A DNA stretch of 64,000 bases. Source: Neodontobutis hainanensis (taxonomy: Eukaryota; Chordata; Actinopteri; Gobiiformes; Odontobutidae). Shown here one piece after another: positions 11,211-24,079 of the stretch; within the stretch, counting starts at the first letter, position 1, and each line of letters opens with the position of its first letter. The stretch is taken from contig JALDNG010000001.1 in NCBI GenBank assembly GCA_024349245.1, forward strand, positions 8,345,501-8,409,500, given 5' to 3'. Made by a program: the position numbers and the translations under genes. The notes beneath the pieces were generated by a model. The model worked only from the letters and a program-made list of their open reading frames with translations, was not told the origin of the DNA and searched no databases.

Positions 11211-11721
11211 ACAACATCATTAGACGGAGAAAAACAAGGCTCTGATGGAAAACGAGGAAATGAAAGGGATATTTTTATTTTCCCAGAGATGTAAATTAAT
11301 ATCACTTTAACTCTTTACTCTGTCTCAGTCATTCCTATTGTGTTTGTGTATAGACTAAGATTAGGATAAGAGAGGGTTGGCTGGCGTAACCTTAAATTAA
11401 TGCCATATGTAAACTCGGTTATGATTTTAAAATATTATTTGACACAACTGCTCCTTGCACAGTTCTCTTGACATTTGGTGTATTGGGACAAAACTGTAGG
11501 TCACTGATATAACCCTGATTGATGTTCAGGTTTTTTCTATTGCATTTAACAAAACCAGTAAATAAAATGTTTTAAATGATAAACTGGTTGTTGTGAATAT
11601 AGTGAGAGTGAAAAATGAGTAAGATGCACCAGAGCAAAACTGAAGCATACATTCAGCTATAACTTAGGCTAATTATCCAATCTTACCACACCATGCAGGT
11701 ACGATTGCACTGCATAAATGT

Positions 11722-11830
11722 AGATCTTCACTAATCTCTGGAGACAAGTTCTCGTCCCGGGACAGGAGTTTTCTGACCAGCTGAGGGCGCTGTGTCAGAG
11801 AGATAAGACATGATTTATACGGATCTATTG
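11722..11830 (-). repeat. Dispersed repeat family R1, copy A
   Basis: The reverse complement reads TCTCTGACACAGCGCCCTCA, GCTGG, then about 40 bases later CTCCAGAGATTAGTGA. The same ordered blocks occur on the + strand at 22.6-22.75 kb, and a partial copy occurs at 60.74 kb. The relationship is seen directly by comparing the copies. I do not know the family name. Confidence 0.65.
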
Positions 11831-13111
11831 TCAAAGAATCATCAATAGGACTTTAAGGCTAACATTGACAAACTATTGTGGCACTTATCTAGCACAATAT
11901 TATTTTAGGGACTTTTAGGATGTAGTTTATGTGGCGCTAATTACGTTTTCTCAAAAAACGTTTACTCATTTTTGTGGCTAATGCTAATTCTGCTTTTAAA
12001 AATGTAAAATTTCACCAAAATGAACATGCAGCTTGGTGCCATATTATACTGTTTAGATGCAAACGCAGTCTATAGAGATGATCTTTTTTCTGTTTATGAG
12101 GGTATTGTGCACTAAAGGAAATCAGAAATAAGCTTCTGTACATCATTTGCTGAAAGCCCTTTGACCTCAATCCAAAAGGCTTTCTCAGACACGGATGGAT
12201 ACGTAGTTATTTCAGCCCTAAACCTCTCCTTCTCTGGCTGTAAACCCATTAAGTCCCTCCCTCTGTGTGATTTAGTGATAACACTCTGAGAAACGTATGG
12301 AGCATAGTATCTCCTTGGCCTTCGCTGATGTTTGCAGAGTCTTATTCCACCAACTTAACCTCTCTCAAGAGGTTCACGCCGCGTTCGCTCCATCTTTATT
12401 TATTTTGGACAGTCGAGTTGTTTTCCTGGAAAGACCTGTGCCCTTCTGTTACCTGGCAACCGATTGAGTCAACAGAAGACACTGTCTGAGAATTTACCTG
12501 AGTCAGTCTAGGAGTAGTTTACATTTATTTTCTGGGTAAAAACTAATGTTTTCAAGAACTTTTGGCACAGAATTACACATTATAATCAGATCTTGTTTTT
12601 GTGCTTTTTGTGTTCATAATCCTTTTTTAAGCTCGTTTTGGTCATATTTGCAAAGGTTTCGCCCACTAATAATCTCAAAAAACGCAGGTTGAAGTAAAAG
12701 ATTTGAGCCTAAATGCTTGTTTGTTGGGGCTGCAACGTTTTAAAAAGTAAGTTAATATTATGGTATATTTTATGGTAATGTGGTTGTATTGGCACTTGGC
12801 ATATGTCAAGTCTAAAAACAGACATGGATAGTTTGTATTTCTAAAATAGATGCAATATTTTTTACCTAGACGTGAGCAGAATTTAGCATCGAATCTGATT
12901 TAACACGTGTTTAGAGACATGGGAAGCTAGCACTTTTTGTCTCATGTTGTAAGATTTTAAAACTAAAAGCAGAGTCTTGTCAGTACTAATTTGTTTTTAT
13001 TGTAGCTGCTGTAAAAAAGTAGAAACTTAAGCCCATGTCATAAATTTAATCTTGTGGTTTTGAAATCTGTGTTTGCACGGAATCCAAGACAAGGAATCTT
13101 TATATTTATAC
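11831..13111. other. No gene seen; unique DNA
   Basis: AT-rich DNA with a moderately GC-richer part near 12130-12480. No supported exon, repeat or RNA gene. Confidence 0.45.
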
Positions 13112-13245
13112 TTGTGTGTGTCAAACTCATCCTAGTTCAGGGGCACCACACAGCTCATTTTTATCTGTGAAGTGGACCGGACCAATCAAATAATAGTATA
13201 ATAACCTTTTAAATAACAACAATATTTTTGTTTTATTGCAAGTTT
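13112..13245 (+). mobile_element. hAT-type DNA transposon fragment
   Basis: Starts GTGTCAAACTCATCCTAGTT, then CAGGGGCACCACACAGCTCA, then GTGGACCGGACCAATC and AATAATAGTATAATAACC. I recognise this order as the terminal part of a very common fish repeat (GTGTCAAACTCA...CAGGGGCCACA...GGGCCGGACC...ATAATAACC) related to hAT elements. Only one end was recognised, and the far end was not found in the following 500 bases. Confidence 0.6.
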
Positions 13246-14503
13246 TATCTCAGTGCTCTCATTAATAACAACCAAAAAAGCTAATGTTGACTAAAGTCTT
13301 AAACATGTATCACAAACTCGCCCTCAAAATATGGCTTTGATGCTAATGCTATTTTCCTACCAATAACGTGACTAACCTTCACTGGTGCATCACTGAGCTC
13401 TCAGCTACAGCTAAAAACAGACTGTTATTTCCTCAGACCTGCTTACAGTGCATTTATCTTCTTTTTTCTCAGTTGTCTTTGAAAGATGTATTATTTTTCT
13501 CCAGGATGAGTGTCATAGTGACGCCAAATATCATATTCCTTGAGACCGAAACTTGCTGCATACACACTTTTATTTTTTTTTCCTGCCTTTCCTAAGGTTG
13601 TAAGCGCCGCTCAAGGCCAGAGTCTAATGTAACATATGATGTTAGGCCTGGCTTTAAATTGACTAAATACTAACCCTTGTTTTATTTCACTGCTGTTCTT
13701 TTCTTTTACTTAAATACACTTTATCTGAATACACAACATTACTTAGCCGTGTTGGCTTCTGCTTTTAAATCCTTCCACATTGTGATTGTACTCTTACTCA
13801 GCTGATGCCAAAGCCGATCCTCAGACCGTCCTCAGATACAGTAGAGACTCTCCGAGCTTCTGGCAGAGGCAGCGACGGTGGTGGTTTCATTTTTCACTCC
13901 GTGTTCGGCTCCTTCATCGCACACACAAGCTGATAAATATTCATGGCGCCGTTGTGTTCTTAAAATAAGGCTCATTAGCACTCCAGCCTCTTTTTGAAGT
14001 TCCGCCTCTCTCTTGTCACTCTCAAAAACAACAACACAAACAAGTTATTCATCTTCCACCATCGCAAAGTGGGTTAGAAAATCTATCACCGGGGCTTTTG
14101 CACACGAGACTCAGGCCTGTTCTGTGTCAATAGAGACGGGTTTAGATTCATAAAACACTGTACCCACATGGGTTTATATTAATATTGGTGACTTTAATCT
14201 TTGTCTTCATGTTTTCTTGTTAGCATTTGTTCAACTGTTGTAGCTACAGAGCTGTTGTACAAAGGCATAGCATGTGATGGACCCCAGACTCTAGAGAAGA
14301 GGCCTGTTGTTTACAGAAGGACTCAATACTGTGCTGTAGTTTTAGACAGGCTTTAAAAAAACTGGAACAAATGCTTTCCAAATATAAAATGTAAATGCAG
14401 GCTTTGCTCTTTAAAGCAGCATCAGTTCTTAAGGGTTCAACGTGAAAGTACTGTTGTGTTTTAGATATTTTAAGAACAAACTACAGATTCATGTCGATGT
14501 TCT

Positions 14504-14522
14504 ATGATGATGATGATGATGA
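14504..14522 (+). repeat. (ATG)n microsatellite
   Basis: About six ATG/GAT units in tandem, slightly imperfect at the right side. Confidence 0.85.
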
Positions 14523-16039
14523 GGATGTTGATCAGGGTTTGTGGGCCATACCTAATCAGACAGGCCAGATAGTCTTACCCTACCATTGCTTCGAGAAGTC
14601 CAGTTCCTGTTGACATTGGCTGGATGTTTGGGATTGATAACTTTGAAAATTTATATTAATAAACAATTGCTGTTAAATAAGAATGTTTTATATTATATTG
14701 TGTCCTGTAAGCAGATTTAGCAGGCTTTCTTTTTAAATTGTGTTGTGACATTGACCACTGGAATAAATGGCAACGTGATGGTATTACAGTTGATTATTCA
14801 AACAAACCAAAGAAGTTACAACAAAATGTCATTCAAATTAACTAATAAACAATTCCTAAAGCTCCTGAAACCACTTCAAATAGTAACCCACTCAAAAAAA
14901 TACGAAAACATTTTCAAATGACCCTGCCACACAGTACTACCGTGTCTGATGTCACCGTATTTTGAAGAATTTATAATTTATGATGGTCTCTTAGCTTTGG
15001 TGTTGAAATTATTGGAACAACAAACACTAAGAAACAGATTAAACTCTGTAGTTTCCTGGATAGTGTAGGATTAGGGTTGAAGTTGGCCTCAAATCTCTTT
15101 GAAAACACAGGTAAAAGCTCATTCCACACAGCTGTCCAGGTCTGAAGAGGTTGGTGCTCCTCAAAGTCAAGCAGCGCCTTCGCCCAAAGGCAACCTATTA
15201 ACATCCACTTTATCAGCGCTTCCATTTTTCATGACCCATTCATTAAATTTTAACGTCCTCTTCTCTTGCACGCCTGTGATTTTAGTACAAACTCATGTCC
15301 ACAGTGTGAGCTTCAACATCACAAACCTGAGAGCAGGCTTTTATCTGAGGCTCAGACTGAAATAAACCAGGAATGATACTCATTTACGATTTATTTAGAA
15401 GTCACAAATACAACGTAGTTCAATGTAGAAAAAGAAAATTACTGGTACTTTTGCGTAAATGGCTCTCAACTAAATTTGTCTTACTCGTAATAAATTCTAT
15501 TAGTCTATTATGTCGATAGGAAAGACACAAGGACCACTAAGCACTGATAACATGCCAAACAGTTTATTACAAAACTGTTAATGCCACTTCGACACCACAG
15601 CTGCTGCTCAAGCACTACATACTTTATTCTGTAAATTTGATGTTTATATCTTTCTAGAAGTGTCTATATAAATTAGATTTTTAAATTTAAAACACCATTT
15701 TTATTTAGTATTTTATTTAGTAGTTTTGATTCATGTTCTAAACACAGAACAGAATTTCGATTACTCTGAAGATCTTTACAATAAACCCCTTTGAATTTCT
15801 TACATAATGAACATAATGTAAAACTGCTAATATTATTACGCATTAAAGTTAAGTAAAGCCATTTAGAATTTGAACATTTTGACTGAATGCACTGGAATTG
15901 ACTATATTGGCGTATAAAACTTGGTCACGCTAAAGTTATTAGACCTTTTATTTGGACTGGTGCCTTGCTCTCTTTATCTGCTTTTACAGGTGTCAGGTAA
16001 AATTTAACAAACAAGATAGCTGGAGTCTTTTAATTTAAA

Positions 16040-16133
16040 CTTTTTTTTTTTTTTTACATCTGTTCAGAGACCAAGACAAATAACAAAAAGTTCCCTCTCA
16101 CTTACGGTCATGAGCTTTAAAAAAAAAAAAAAA
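16040..16133. repeat. Facing poly-T and poly-A runs
   Basis: A run of about 14 T (16041-16056) and a run of about 14 A (16118-16133) are separated by about 60 bases. The pair could form a stem in single-stranded DNA or RNA, or could mark the ends of two small retroposed pieces. Nothing else in the spacer was recognised. Confidence 0.6.
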
Positions 16134-18629
16134 TTCAAGCTAGCGGTGCATATGTTTTGTTAGTCCACAACACTTTACATTTTGGATGAAAGCACAAGTT
16201 TTTTTTAACCATTCTCTTCTCTACCACAGCTACTAGACAGTCCACGTCCAGTACAGATCACTCATTGCTGACCGGCTTCTTCAGTTTCAAGCAGAGCAAG
16301 CTACATTTCTGCCACAACTGAAAAAACAAAACAAAGCACCAAACCCATATCTCCATGAAATCGATGCTTTACTGGTCGCTGTAGAAGAGCAGCTCTGGGG
16401 TTGGGTCAAGTCTTCTAATCGATTGTAGGAGGAGAACGTAGTCCACTACAATTTTCTTTGGGAAACTACAGCTCTACATCGCCGTCATACATTGCAGTCA
16501 TACATCAGTAAAAAATATGTTGACTGTTATTACAAAATCTGATTGCAGCTTTTCTACAAATCCAAACTTGTAGTCCAGATAAAGTGAATGTTACACCATG
16601 GTTAAAGTGGGTCTTGATACCAGTGGCTTTCCATCTCTCTCTGGACCTGGCTCTCAGGCCGTGGTGTCTCTCTCTTCACTGAAGTCCTGCTGGGCTCCTG
16701 GGACGCTCCATTAACCCAGACCTGACCACAGCCAACGCTGCCTGATGGATGAACCAGGGAAACTAGCCTCCAGCCTCGAAAAGGAACATAGAAAAGGTTG
16801 TGTTTGGTAGATAACTGTCAGGTGAAAGGACTGACTTGCAGTGTAATTGTTATTAGTGCTAGAATATTATTGAAGCACGTTCTTGGTGCTTCAGTCTATT
16901 GGTGTAAGAACACAATGTCATAAAGATGTTTAAACTTAAACAAAAGCCTTAATACACTGTCACAATCTAAAGATATTTGTAGACTCTTTGTCCTCAAAAG
17001 TCCTTAAAATAAGGAAACCCTGCTGCTGCTTCAATCTTGAAGCTGAGAATAGCTTTTTAATTTTTCATTCAAATACATTACATCTGCAGTTTAAATATTG
17101 GAACTTGGAAATAGTGTGTCCGGAGCTAACGGTGACACTGGCTCTGAATTCAGTCTTTAACCACAGCTAGGCCGACGAGAAATTACCTTCGAAAATGTCT
17201 CACTTTGAACGTGGCAATCAACTCAACTCCAAAAATGAAAAGAGGGACTTTTGTGGTGATTTCAATTGAACCGAGGTCAGAGAGACTCGTTTGAGTTTGA
17301 AAAAAAAAATAAAAAAAGGCATGACTGTGCTGCAGCAGAAAAGTGGCTCTATGGCTCTGATTGCCTCCTGATAGTTTGGTCTTTTATTAAAGAAATCTGT
17401 CACATGCTTGAAAAACAGGTTTGAATTTTTATCATATTTTTTGAAACCAAGTGTTATAAACCAGGATAATCTTTACTCTGGACTGGACTGTGGATTTTAA
17501 AACTGTTTGTGTGGATCTGGTAACAAAATTAATACATTTCTTTGTGCACAAGGATTCTGTAAATAAAAAGTTTGGCTGCTGTAGTTCTGTGAAATTTAAA
17601 CTGATATGTGTTCAAAACCACTTTAGCTGTTAAAGTATAATCTGGTTCAAGCATCTCAGCTCCGGCTTAATGTACATTGTATGCTGTCCTAAAGAAATAA
17701 ACTCAGCTAATCTAATCCTCACTCATTACATATAGCGCTGCACCATAGTAAACTCGATTGGTGACTGTTTTTTTTTATAACATTACTTGCTGTTAGTCTG
17801 GTAAATGTGGCCTACAAATGTATAAAATATGAAAATGGATTTCTATGATACATTTTGCCAGGACTTAAGTGAAATTTTTATTCATAATGAGTAAGAATGT
17901 GTTCTATTACTAACATTAATCAGGAAAACTTTGATTGTGACCCCTAAAGTTGGAGCCCAACTAAACAAAGTTGCATATGTTTTTCTTTGATTATGACAAA
18001 ACCTAATCGGTTGCAATGGAAATTTGAACCATTTTTAAATTTAAATTTGTTTAAATCTTTACTTTATTAATGCAACCTGGCCAGTGCAATAAAAGAAAGG
18101 GTCGTCGGCCTGAAAGAAAGTCCCAATAATGTTGTTAAAACTAATTTTTTTTAAAGATTAGGTACCTTGACTTTGAAATAATTTTTTTTCTTTTTTAGTG
18201 ATTATTAACTCACTGCTGTCAATATCTATTATATTTCTTCAACCCAAGTCAACCTTCTAATATACAACCCACAGCACGTCTCTTGATCCACTGTTTACCC
18301 TGTGCTTTTTCTTCATTTTAAAACCACCATTTCTCATCATCGTGTCCCATGTAGACGTGACCCTTTTAACTCCACAATCCCGCCTTAATTTCCTGCCATA
18401 TTTCTCAGTGTCAGAGCCTGTTTATGCCGTCATCCCCCATCTCTCCTTGGCTCTGCCTCATAAATATCATTTACAGGCCACATATACGAGAAACAAAACT
18501 GACATCCCATCGAAGCAGAGATGAGGAGGTGGGAGGCAAGTGATGGTGCTCTGTTCAGGACCAAACAATTACTGGAGACAGACAGGAACAGAGAAAACAT
18601 GGGATTGCAAAAGGAATAAGGTGGAGTAT

Positions 18630-19480
18630 AGGACAATTAAGTCTAAAGTGGGACTAATGCAGGACTAAAACCAGCTCTAAAATACTAATATTTAACTACA
18701 TTAAACTATAAATTAACTCACAGGTATAACTCTAAACTGGATCCAGGACTATCAGGCCTAAAACTAAACTATACCCAAACTGAACATTAGGCATTTCATC
18801 AAATATACAATAGGACTTAGGCAGGACTAAATCAGGTCTTAGTCAGGCTCAGTCCTTTAGGTTTTCCATTGCTAACAAAAACCATGACTAATAAACTACA
18901 ACTAAATCTAAGAGTCAATCAGAAAAAAAGAGCGGCTTAACTTTAAAGTAGTTTACGAGTTTAAACAAGGACTAAGCCAGAACTAAACTAAGAAAAAAAA
19001 TGGTCTCAATTTAGTACCAAACTTTATAATGAACCAATAAATCAAGACTTGGCCTTGCAATGCCGGGATACCAAGGTTCAAATCCAAAGTAATACTAAAC
19101 CAGGACCAAAAAACTGGATTAAACCACCACAAAACCAGGAACTACAGCCTCAACAGCACAAAGTCTGGACTAAATCAATACTTAACTAGAGACTAAATGA
19201 AGATAAAAAACACAAGTGTGACCAAGCCTGGGATAGACTTAGCCTGGTCTAAGGAGTACATTCAGGACTAAACCTACAGTTTAAGCCAAGACTAAACTAT
19301 GGCTAATCCAGAAGTAAAACAAGATTAAACTGGGACTAAACTATCTAAGACTAAACCTAGACTTAACCCAGGAGTAGATCAGGACTATACCAGGATCAAA
19401 CCTGAACTAAGCCAAGACAAACCCAAGGACAAAATAGGCACTAAACCACAACTATAGCAGGACTAAATATGGAATAAAAT
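18630..19480. repeat. Decayed tandem repeat array, core AGGACTAAACC
   Basis: The stretch is saturated with variants of AGGACTAAACC (GGACTAA, CCAGGACTA, AAGACTAAAC, CCAGGACC) spaced roughly every 10-25 bases. No exact period survives. The reverse complement core, GGTTTAGTCCT, is the same core as the minisatellite at 60.93-61.83 kb. The best reading is an old tandem array that has lost its regularity through point and indel mutation. Isolated units continue to about 19.63 kb. Confidence 0.75.
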
Positions 19481-21146
19481 CAGGGTGTCTCCAAATAAAC
19501 TGACAAAGAATATATAAAGCAAGATCAAAGTACCAAACACATGGTCCAAAGTAAAATTATCTACACCTGTACCCATGATTAATTATAGGACTAAACTTTG
19601 AATCAAACCAGGACCCATAGTACGGAACTGTCACAAAGAGCGCAATAAACCCAGCCATCTTTTTATGAATGAGGCGGACATCAAAGCTACTTTTTGGCGG
19701 AAGAAATATACCAACAAAGCTCATTCATTAAAATGGCATGTTTATAACTGCTTCAATTTGCATCAGGCAGGTCCACAGTGTTTTTTTCTGGACATAAATG
19801 ATCAACCCAATGACTCTGTGACAGTCTCTATGATGGATGAGCTCTGTTTATCGCAGTATGAGCACGTACCGCAGACGTTTGGGAGGTCCTCGGAGAGGTC
19901 CGTCAGTGTGACGGGACCAGAGCGAGCTACACATCCCACCAGCAGAAAAAACAACAACACGCCTCATAAAAACACATTAGAGCTGGCAGCTGAGTCGTGT
20001 GCTGTGCGAACCCGACAACACAGCGTTTAACCTTCAGCAAAGGACGTGGATCTACACCAACAGGGCATTTGTTTACGTCGACACAGTTGTTTATTGACAC
20101 ACCAGAGTGGGACCGTTTCCAAAGACGAGAAAAACATTTATTCACACATTTTAGGGTTTGTTTATTGGTTAATGCAGTCATCTGTCTTTTAAATACATGA
20201 TGGTGTCGGTGCTAATACAAAAAAAATCTATACAACCAAGACTGATAAAAAGGGACGGATAAAAAGATCTTTCAACACAGTTTTAGAGAGTCATGGCATT
20301 AACATTTAAATGGAAGTCAATGGGGAGCAGAAAACTAGTCCTTGATTAATGCTGGCATTTTCACATACATTTGTTTGTTGACTTGAAAGATAACATTTAA
20401 CACCCACAAAGCCATAGGTTTCAATAAAACCGTGAGACATAACTTTATTTTGTCTAATGTCGCTGGGTGAGCTACAACCATCACTTTAAACAGGTGTAAC
20501 TACACAGCATGGTATTATTATTAAATCTGTTTTATATAAAAATGGAGGTTAGTACATTTTAATTCCAACACTATGTGTTTATATCTAATGTACAAATACA
20601 CTATATATTTTTTCCAGTTTGAGGAACTATGTGCTCTGCTGTAAGGACTGGTGTCCAAATCTATCTTAACTAGTACATTTTAGAAGTTGAAAAGACAGGA
20701 GGAAGAGGGGGGAGGGAGCCGAGCTGAAGATGTTGAGGTTCTCTTTGGACAGGATCACGAATGACTCCAACAGAGACCGCTCAAGTCAGAGGTTTAGGAG
20801 ATGAAGTTAGAGTGAGGCCAGAAGAGGCAGAAGGCCTAGAGGAAGAGAAAAGAGGAGGTTTTTGGATGTAGTGAAGGAAAAATAAAGGTGGATTGTGTGA
20901 AAGAAGAGGATGAGGTAATGATGATGGTAATTTAAAGTCAAATGGCAGAGCTTAAATACACACTGACAGGTCTTTGGTGTTAAATTACAGTAGAAAGCCT
21001 TCTGTTACAGTTAGCTCTGTATTTGTCAGACCCTCTTGGGTCTTTGCTCTGATTGAATGAGCAGGACTTCTGCTCCGGTGGCTTCAGTGTCCGCTCACGG
21101 CTCATTGGCCCGCAGTGGTCCCACACTCGGGCTCCTCTCAGCCCAT

Positions 21147-21185
<39 letters not shown>

Positions 21186-22555
21186 TTGAAACAAGAGTGA
21201 GCCCCTGTCAGACCCCCGTGCAGCATAATTGAATTCTACCTTGTTTCACAGAGAGCAGCAAAGCATGGCACTGGAAACAGGGTAAATATACTCATACAGA
21301 CAGAGACAGACCAGGACTCGACAACCAACAGAGTCTGGTCTCTATCATCAAAAAAGCTTCTTTGGGGGAATTGAGTGAACTTCTGTCATAGTTCTAAAAC
21401 ATTATTTTTACTCGTACATGTCTTCAGTAAAGTTTAAGATAACTTGTCTGACTTGACCTTAATTAGTTAATTAGTTTACAAATATTATTGGGACTATGTA
21501 TTCTAAGTACCATTATAGTAAGTGTTTACCTCTTTTGTTATTGATGCAGCTTGGTCTACTGTCAGTGAATGCACCACAGCTCCAGCTCTGAACAGTGTCC
21601 CTCACGGCTTTACTGTTCACTGTGACTGAAACAGCTCTAATCAACATCTGGCTATGGATAAATAAGTCACATAAATAAAATCCAGCCTAAGATTACTGCT
21701 CCATCTTTCCATTTAAACCCAAACCTACCCAGAAAGCAGCACAAAAGAAAAGTGTGGTTTGTAACAATGACAACAATATCACATCAGCATCAAACCTAAA
21801 TACCTAACAACTACATGCAGTAAAAGTTTGATGTGTTAGCCTTCCAGGAAGAGTCTTGGACTGATTTTGGGGGCTGTTTAAACTTGTTTAGCGATTGCTT
21901 CTGACAAATAGACACAGTATATTTTTTCTGTTGATATTGTGTTGCTTTTATATTTACATTTATTTATTGTGCAGCTGTATTTTTCATCCCTCTATGTAAT
22001 AAAACTGATTTCTTTTCCATAAACCTCTGCAGATATGGCACCAGTAAAAAATATTCTGAGCTGCTGTCAAAATGTTTCTTCTGTTATTTTCTGCGAGGCA
22101 TTCACTGACCACAGAAGCCTGAAAAGAGCTCCCTGGAGAGTTCAACCCTTCCACATCTCCTCGTTTTCCAGCAGCGGTGTGTGTCGATGAACGCCCGCTG
22201 TGCAGTCTCCTCCAAAAACTCCACAGGCCTCTTTCAAACCAGGCTTTACTGAAAGAAAAGAGGCAGCCCAAGTCCAATTCGGGCTCCCAGCTCAATTTAT
22301 ACAAGCATTTCTCTGCAATTTGGTGTTCACAGGGCTTGACTTTGGACATTTTTTCAGGTAATGGTCAAGGCTACAACCAAGATATTTCAGATGGCTATCA
22401 ATCTAAGAGTAGAGGTTTTCGTTAACTTGAGATAAATTTATTGGTTGGTGCTTGTTAATGCCATAAGAGTGAACATGTTAGGCCTTTTCTTTTATTTAGA
22501 GAAGGCTAAACAATAAGCGATGTGCAAAGGATACAACTTGAAAATACAATGGATT
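19481..22555. other. No gene seen; unique DNA with a TG microsatellite
   Basis: 19665-20190 is less AT-rich and carries overlapping frames of up to 121 codons on both strands without recognisable domains; 21984-22349 (- strand, 121 codons) is similar. Composition and the absence of splice context argue against coding. A purine-rich stretch lies at 20690-20890. Confidence 0.4.
21151..21184 (+). repeat. (TG)n microsatellite
   Basis: A perfect dinucleotide run of 17 TG units. Confidence 0.95.
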
Positions 22556-22760
22556 AAAGAAGCACTGTGTAACGTTTACCCCCAAATATATATCTTCTCC
22601 GTCTCATGTTGATGGTTCTTGGACAGATCAGTAGAATCATGTGTATCTCACTGACACAGCACCCTCAGCTGGACACAAACCTCCTTTAACTGTCATGTCC
22701 TGGGACTAGGACTTATCTCCAGAGATTAGTGAGTGAGCCTCTACTACATGATGCATATAA
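22556..22760 (+). repeat. Dispersed repeat family R1, copy B (longest copy)
   Basis: Begins near AAGCACTGTGTAACGTTTAC and contains ATCTCACTGACACAGCACCC, TCAGCTGGACACAAACC and CTCCAGAGATTAGTGAG. The same blocks in the same order occur in reverse at 11.72-11.83 kb, and the first part recurs at 60.74 kb. The family is unnamed here; it may be a SINE or MITE. Confidence 0.65.
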
Positions 22761-23062
22761 TAAAGAAAACACTGGACTCTACAGAGTCTTATTTGTACAA
22801 AATAGACTAAGATTACCCATCGTTCAGATGTAAGGCATTGTAAGACTCTATGTGCATTGTTTTGTACATGGAGCCCTCTGAATTGGTTGATTATAGCGAC
22901 CAGTCATTTTTTCTGGTCATAAGAGCACCTACAAAGGCATGTAAAGTAATTTAAAAGGACCATTTATATACTATTATAAATATTCCAGTGACTAATAGAA
23001 ACTGTAATGCATTTAAATCAATTAAACAAGGACTACTCAAAGGAATGGATTTTCAGAATATA
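22761..23062. other. No gene seen; AT-rich flank of the Tc1-like element
   Basis: AT-rich sequence, possibly including the end of repeat R1 (CTCTACAGAGTCTTA near 22777, compared with CCCTACAGAGTTGG in the 60.8-kb copy). Nothing else was seen. Confidence 0.4.
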
Positions 23063-24079
23063 TATACTCACCTAAAGGATTATTAGGAACACATACTAAT
23101 ACTGTGTTTGACCTCCTTTCACCTTCAGAACTGCCTTAATTCTACGTGGCATTGATTCAACAAGGTGCTGAAAGCATTCTTTAGAAATGTTGGCCCATAT
23201 TGAGAGGATAGCATCTTGTAGTTGTTGGAGGTTTGTGGGATGCACATCCAGGGCACAAAGCTCCCGTTCCACCACATCCCAAAGAAGCTCTATTGGGTTT
23301 AGATCTGGTGACTGTGGGGGCCATTTTAGTTCAGTGAACTCATTGTCATGTTCAAGAAACCAATTTGAAATGATTGGAGCTTTGTGACATCGTGAATTAT
23401 CCTGCTGGAAGTAGCATCAGAGGATGGGTACATGGTGTTCATAAAGAGATGGACATGGTCAGAAACAATGCTTAGGTGACATTTAAACAATGCCCAATTG
23501 GCACGAAGGGGCCTAAAGTGTGCCAAGAAAATATCCCCCGCACCATTACACCACCACCATCAGCCTGCACAGTGGTCTTCTGCTGTTGTAGCCCATCCGC
23601 CTCAAGGTTGTGCGTGTTGTGGCTTCACAAATGCTTTGCTGCATACCTCTGTTGTAACGAGTGATTATTTCAGTCAAAGTTGCTCTTCTATCAGCTTGAA
23701 TAAGTCGGCCCATTCTCCTCTGACCTCCAGCATCAACAAGGCATTTTCGCCAACAGGACTGCTGCATACTGGACGTTTTCCCTTTTCACATCATTCCTTG
23801 TAAACCCTAGAAATGGTTGTGTGTTAAAATCCCAGTAACTGAGCAGATTGTGAAATACTCAGACCGGCTCGTCTGGCACCAACAACCATGCCACGCTCAG
23901 AATTGCTTAAATCACCTTTCTTTCCCATCCTGACATTCAGTTTGGAGTTCAGGAGATTGTCTTGACCAGGACCACACGCCTAAATGCACTGACAACTGCC
24001 ATGTGATTGGTTGATTAGATTCTTGCTTGAATAATGGGAAATTGAACAGGTGTTCCTAATAATCCTTTAGGTGAGTGTA
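23063..24079 (-). mobile_element. Tc1-like DNA transposon, 1,017 bp, complete ends, internally deleted
   Basis: Both ends carry the same terminal inverted repeat: CTCACCTAAAGGATTATTAG, then GAACAC at left, and its reverse complement at right. Both end in TA dinucleotides, as expected for TA-targeting Tc1/mariner insertion. The transposase remnant inside lies on the - strand. At about 1 kb it is shorter than the 1.5-1.6 kb usual for this group, which fits an internal deletion of roughly 200 bp in the transposase. With both ends intact it could in principle have been mobilised in trans. Confidence 0.92.
23096..23928 (-). pseudogene. Tc1-like transposase pseudogene
   Basis: The reading frame starts with MGKKGDLSNSERG at 23928. 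It goes through the helix-turn-helix DNA-binding part and hits a stop (TAA, 23824-23826). It continues in another frame with the second paired-like region (RATLTEIITRYNRG, GYNSRRP). Near 23560-23575 the sequence jumps from the linker straight to GGGVMVRGIFSWH. This removes the block with the first catalytic aspartate (the W-x-DES motif). The second aspartate (FQQDN) and the glutamate (SPDLNPIE) are still readable, with frameshifts. The C-terminus ends QTQY before a TAG stop at 23096-23098. The gene is dead through deletion, stops and frameshifts. Confidence 0.9.

Larger units (their letters stand above)
13246..18629. other. No gene seen; AT-rich DNA with microsatellites
   Basis: Holds the ATG microsatellite at 14504, facing T and A runs at 16040-16133, and short frames without domains (13368, 13786, 15099, 16988). 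Around 13780-13970 the sequence is GC-richer and unique. No splice-bounded exon could be supported. Confidence 0.45.

Noticed and set aside
15975..15997. Tiny exon GTGTCAG between TTTTACAG and GTAAAA
   Set aside because: Only seven bases; such pairs arise often by chance.
19665..20200. Overlapping frames of 67-121 codons on both strands
   Set aside because: Simultaneous openness on both strands reflects local composition. No domain or splice pair was found.
21984..22425. Frames of 121 (-) and 82 (+) codons
   Set aside because: No recognisable domain; likely chance.
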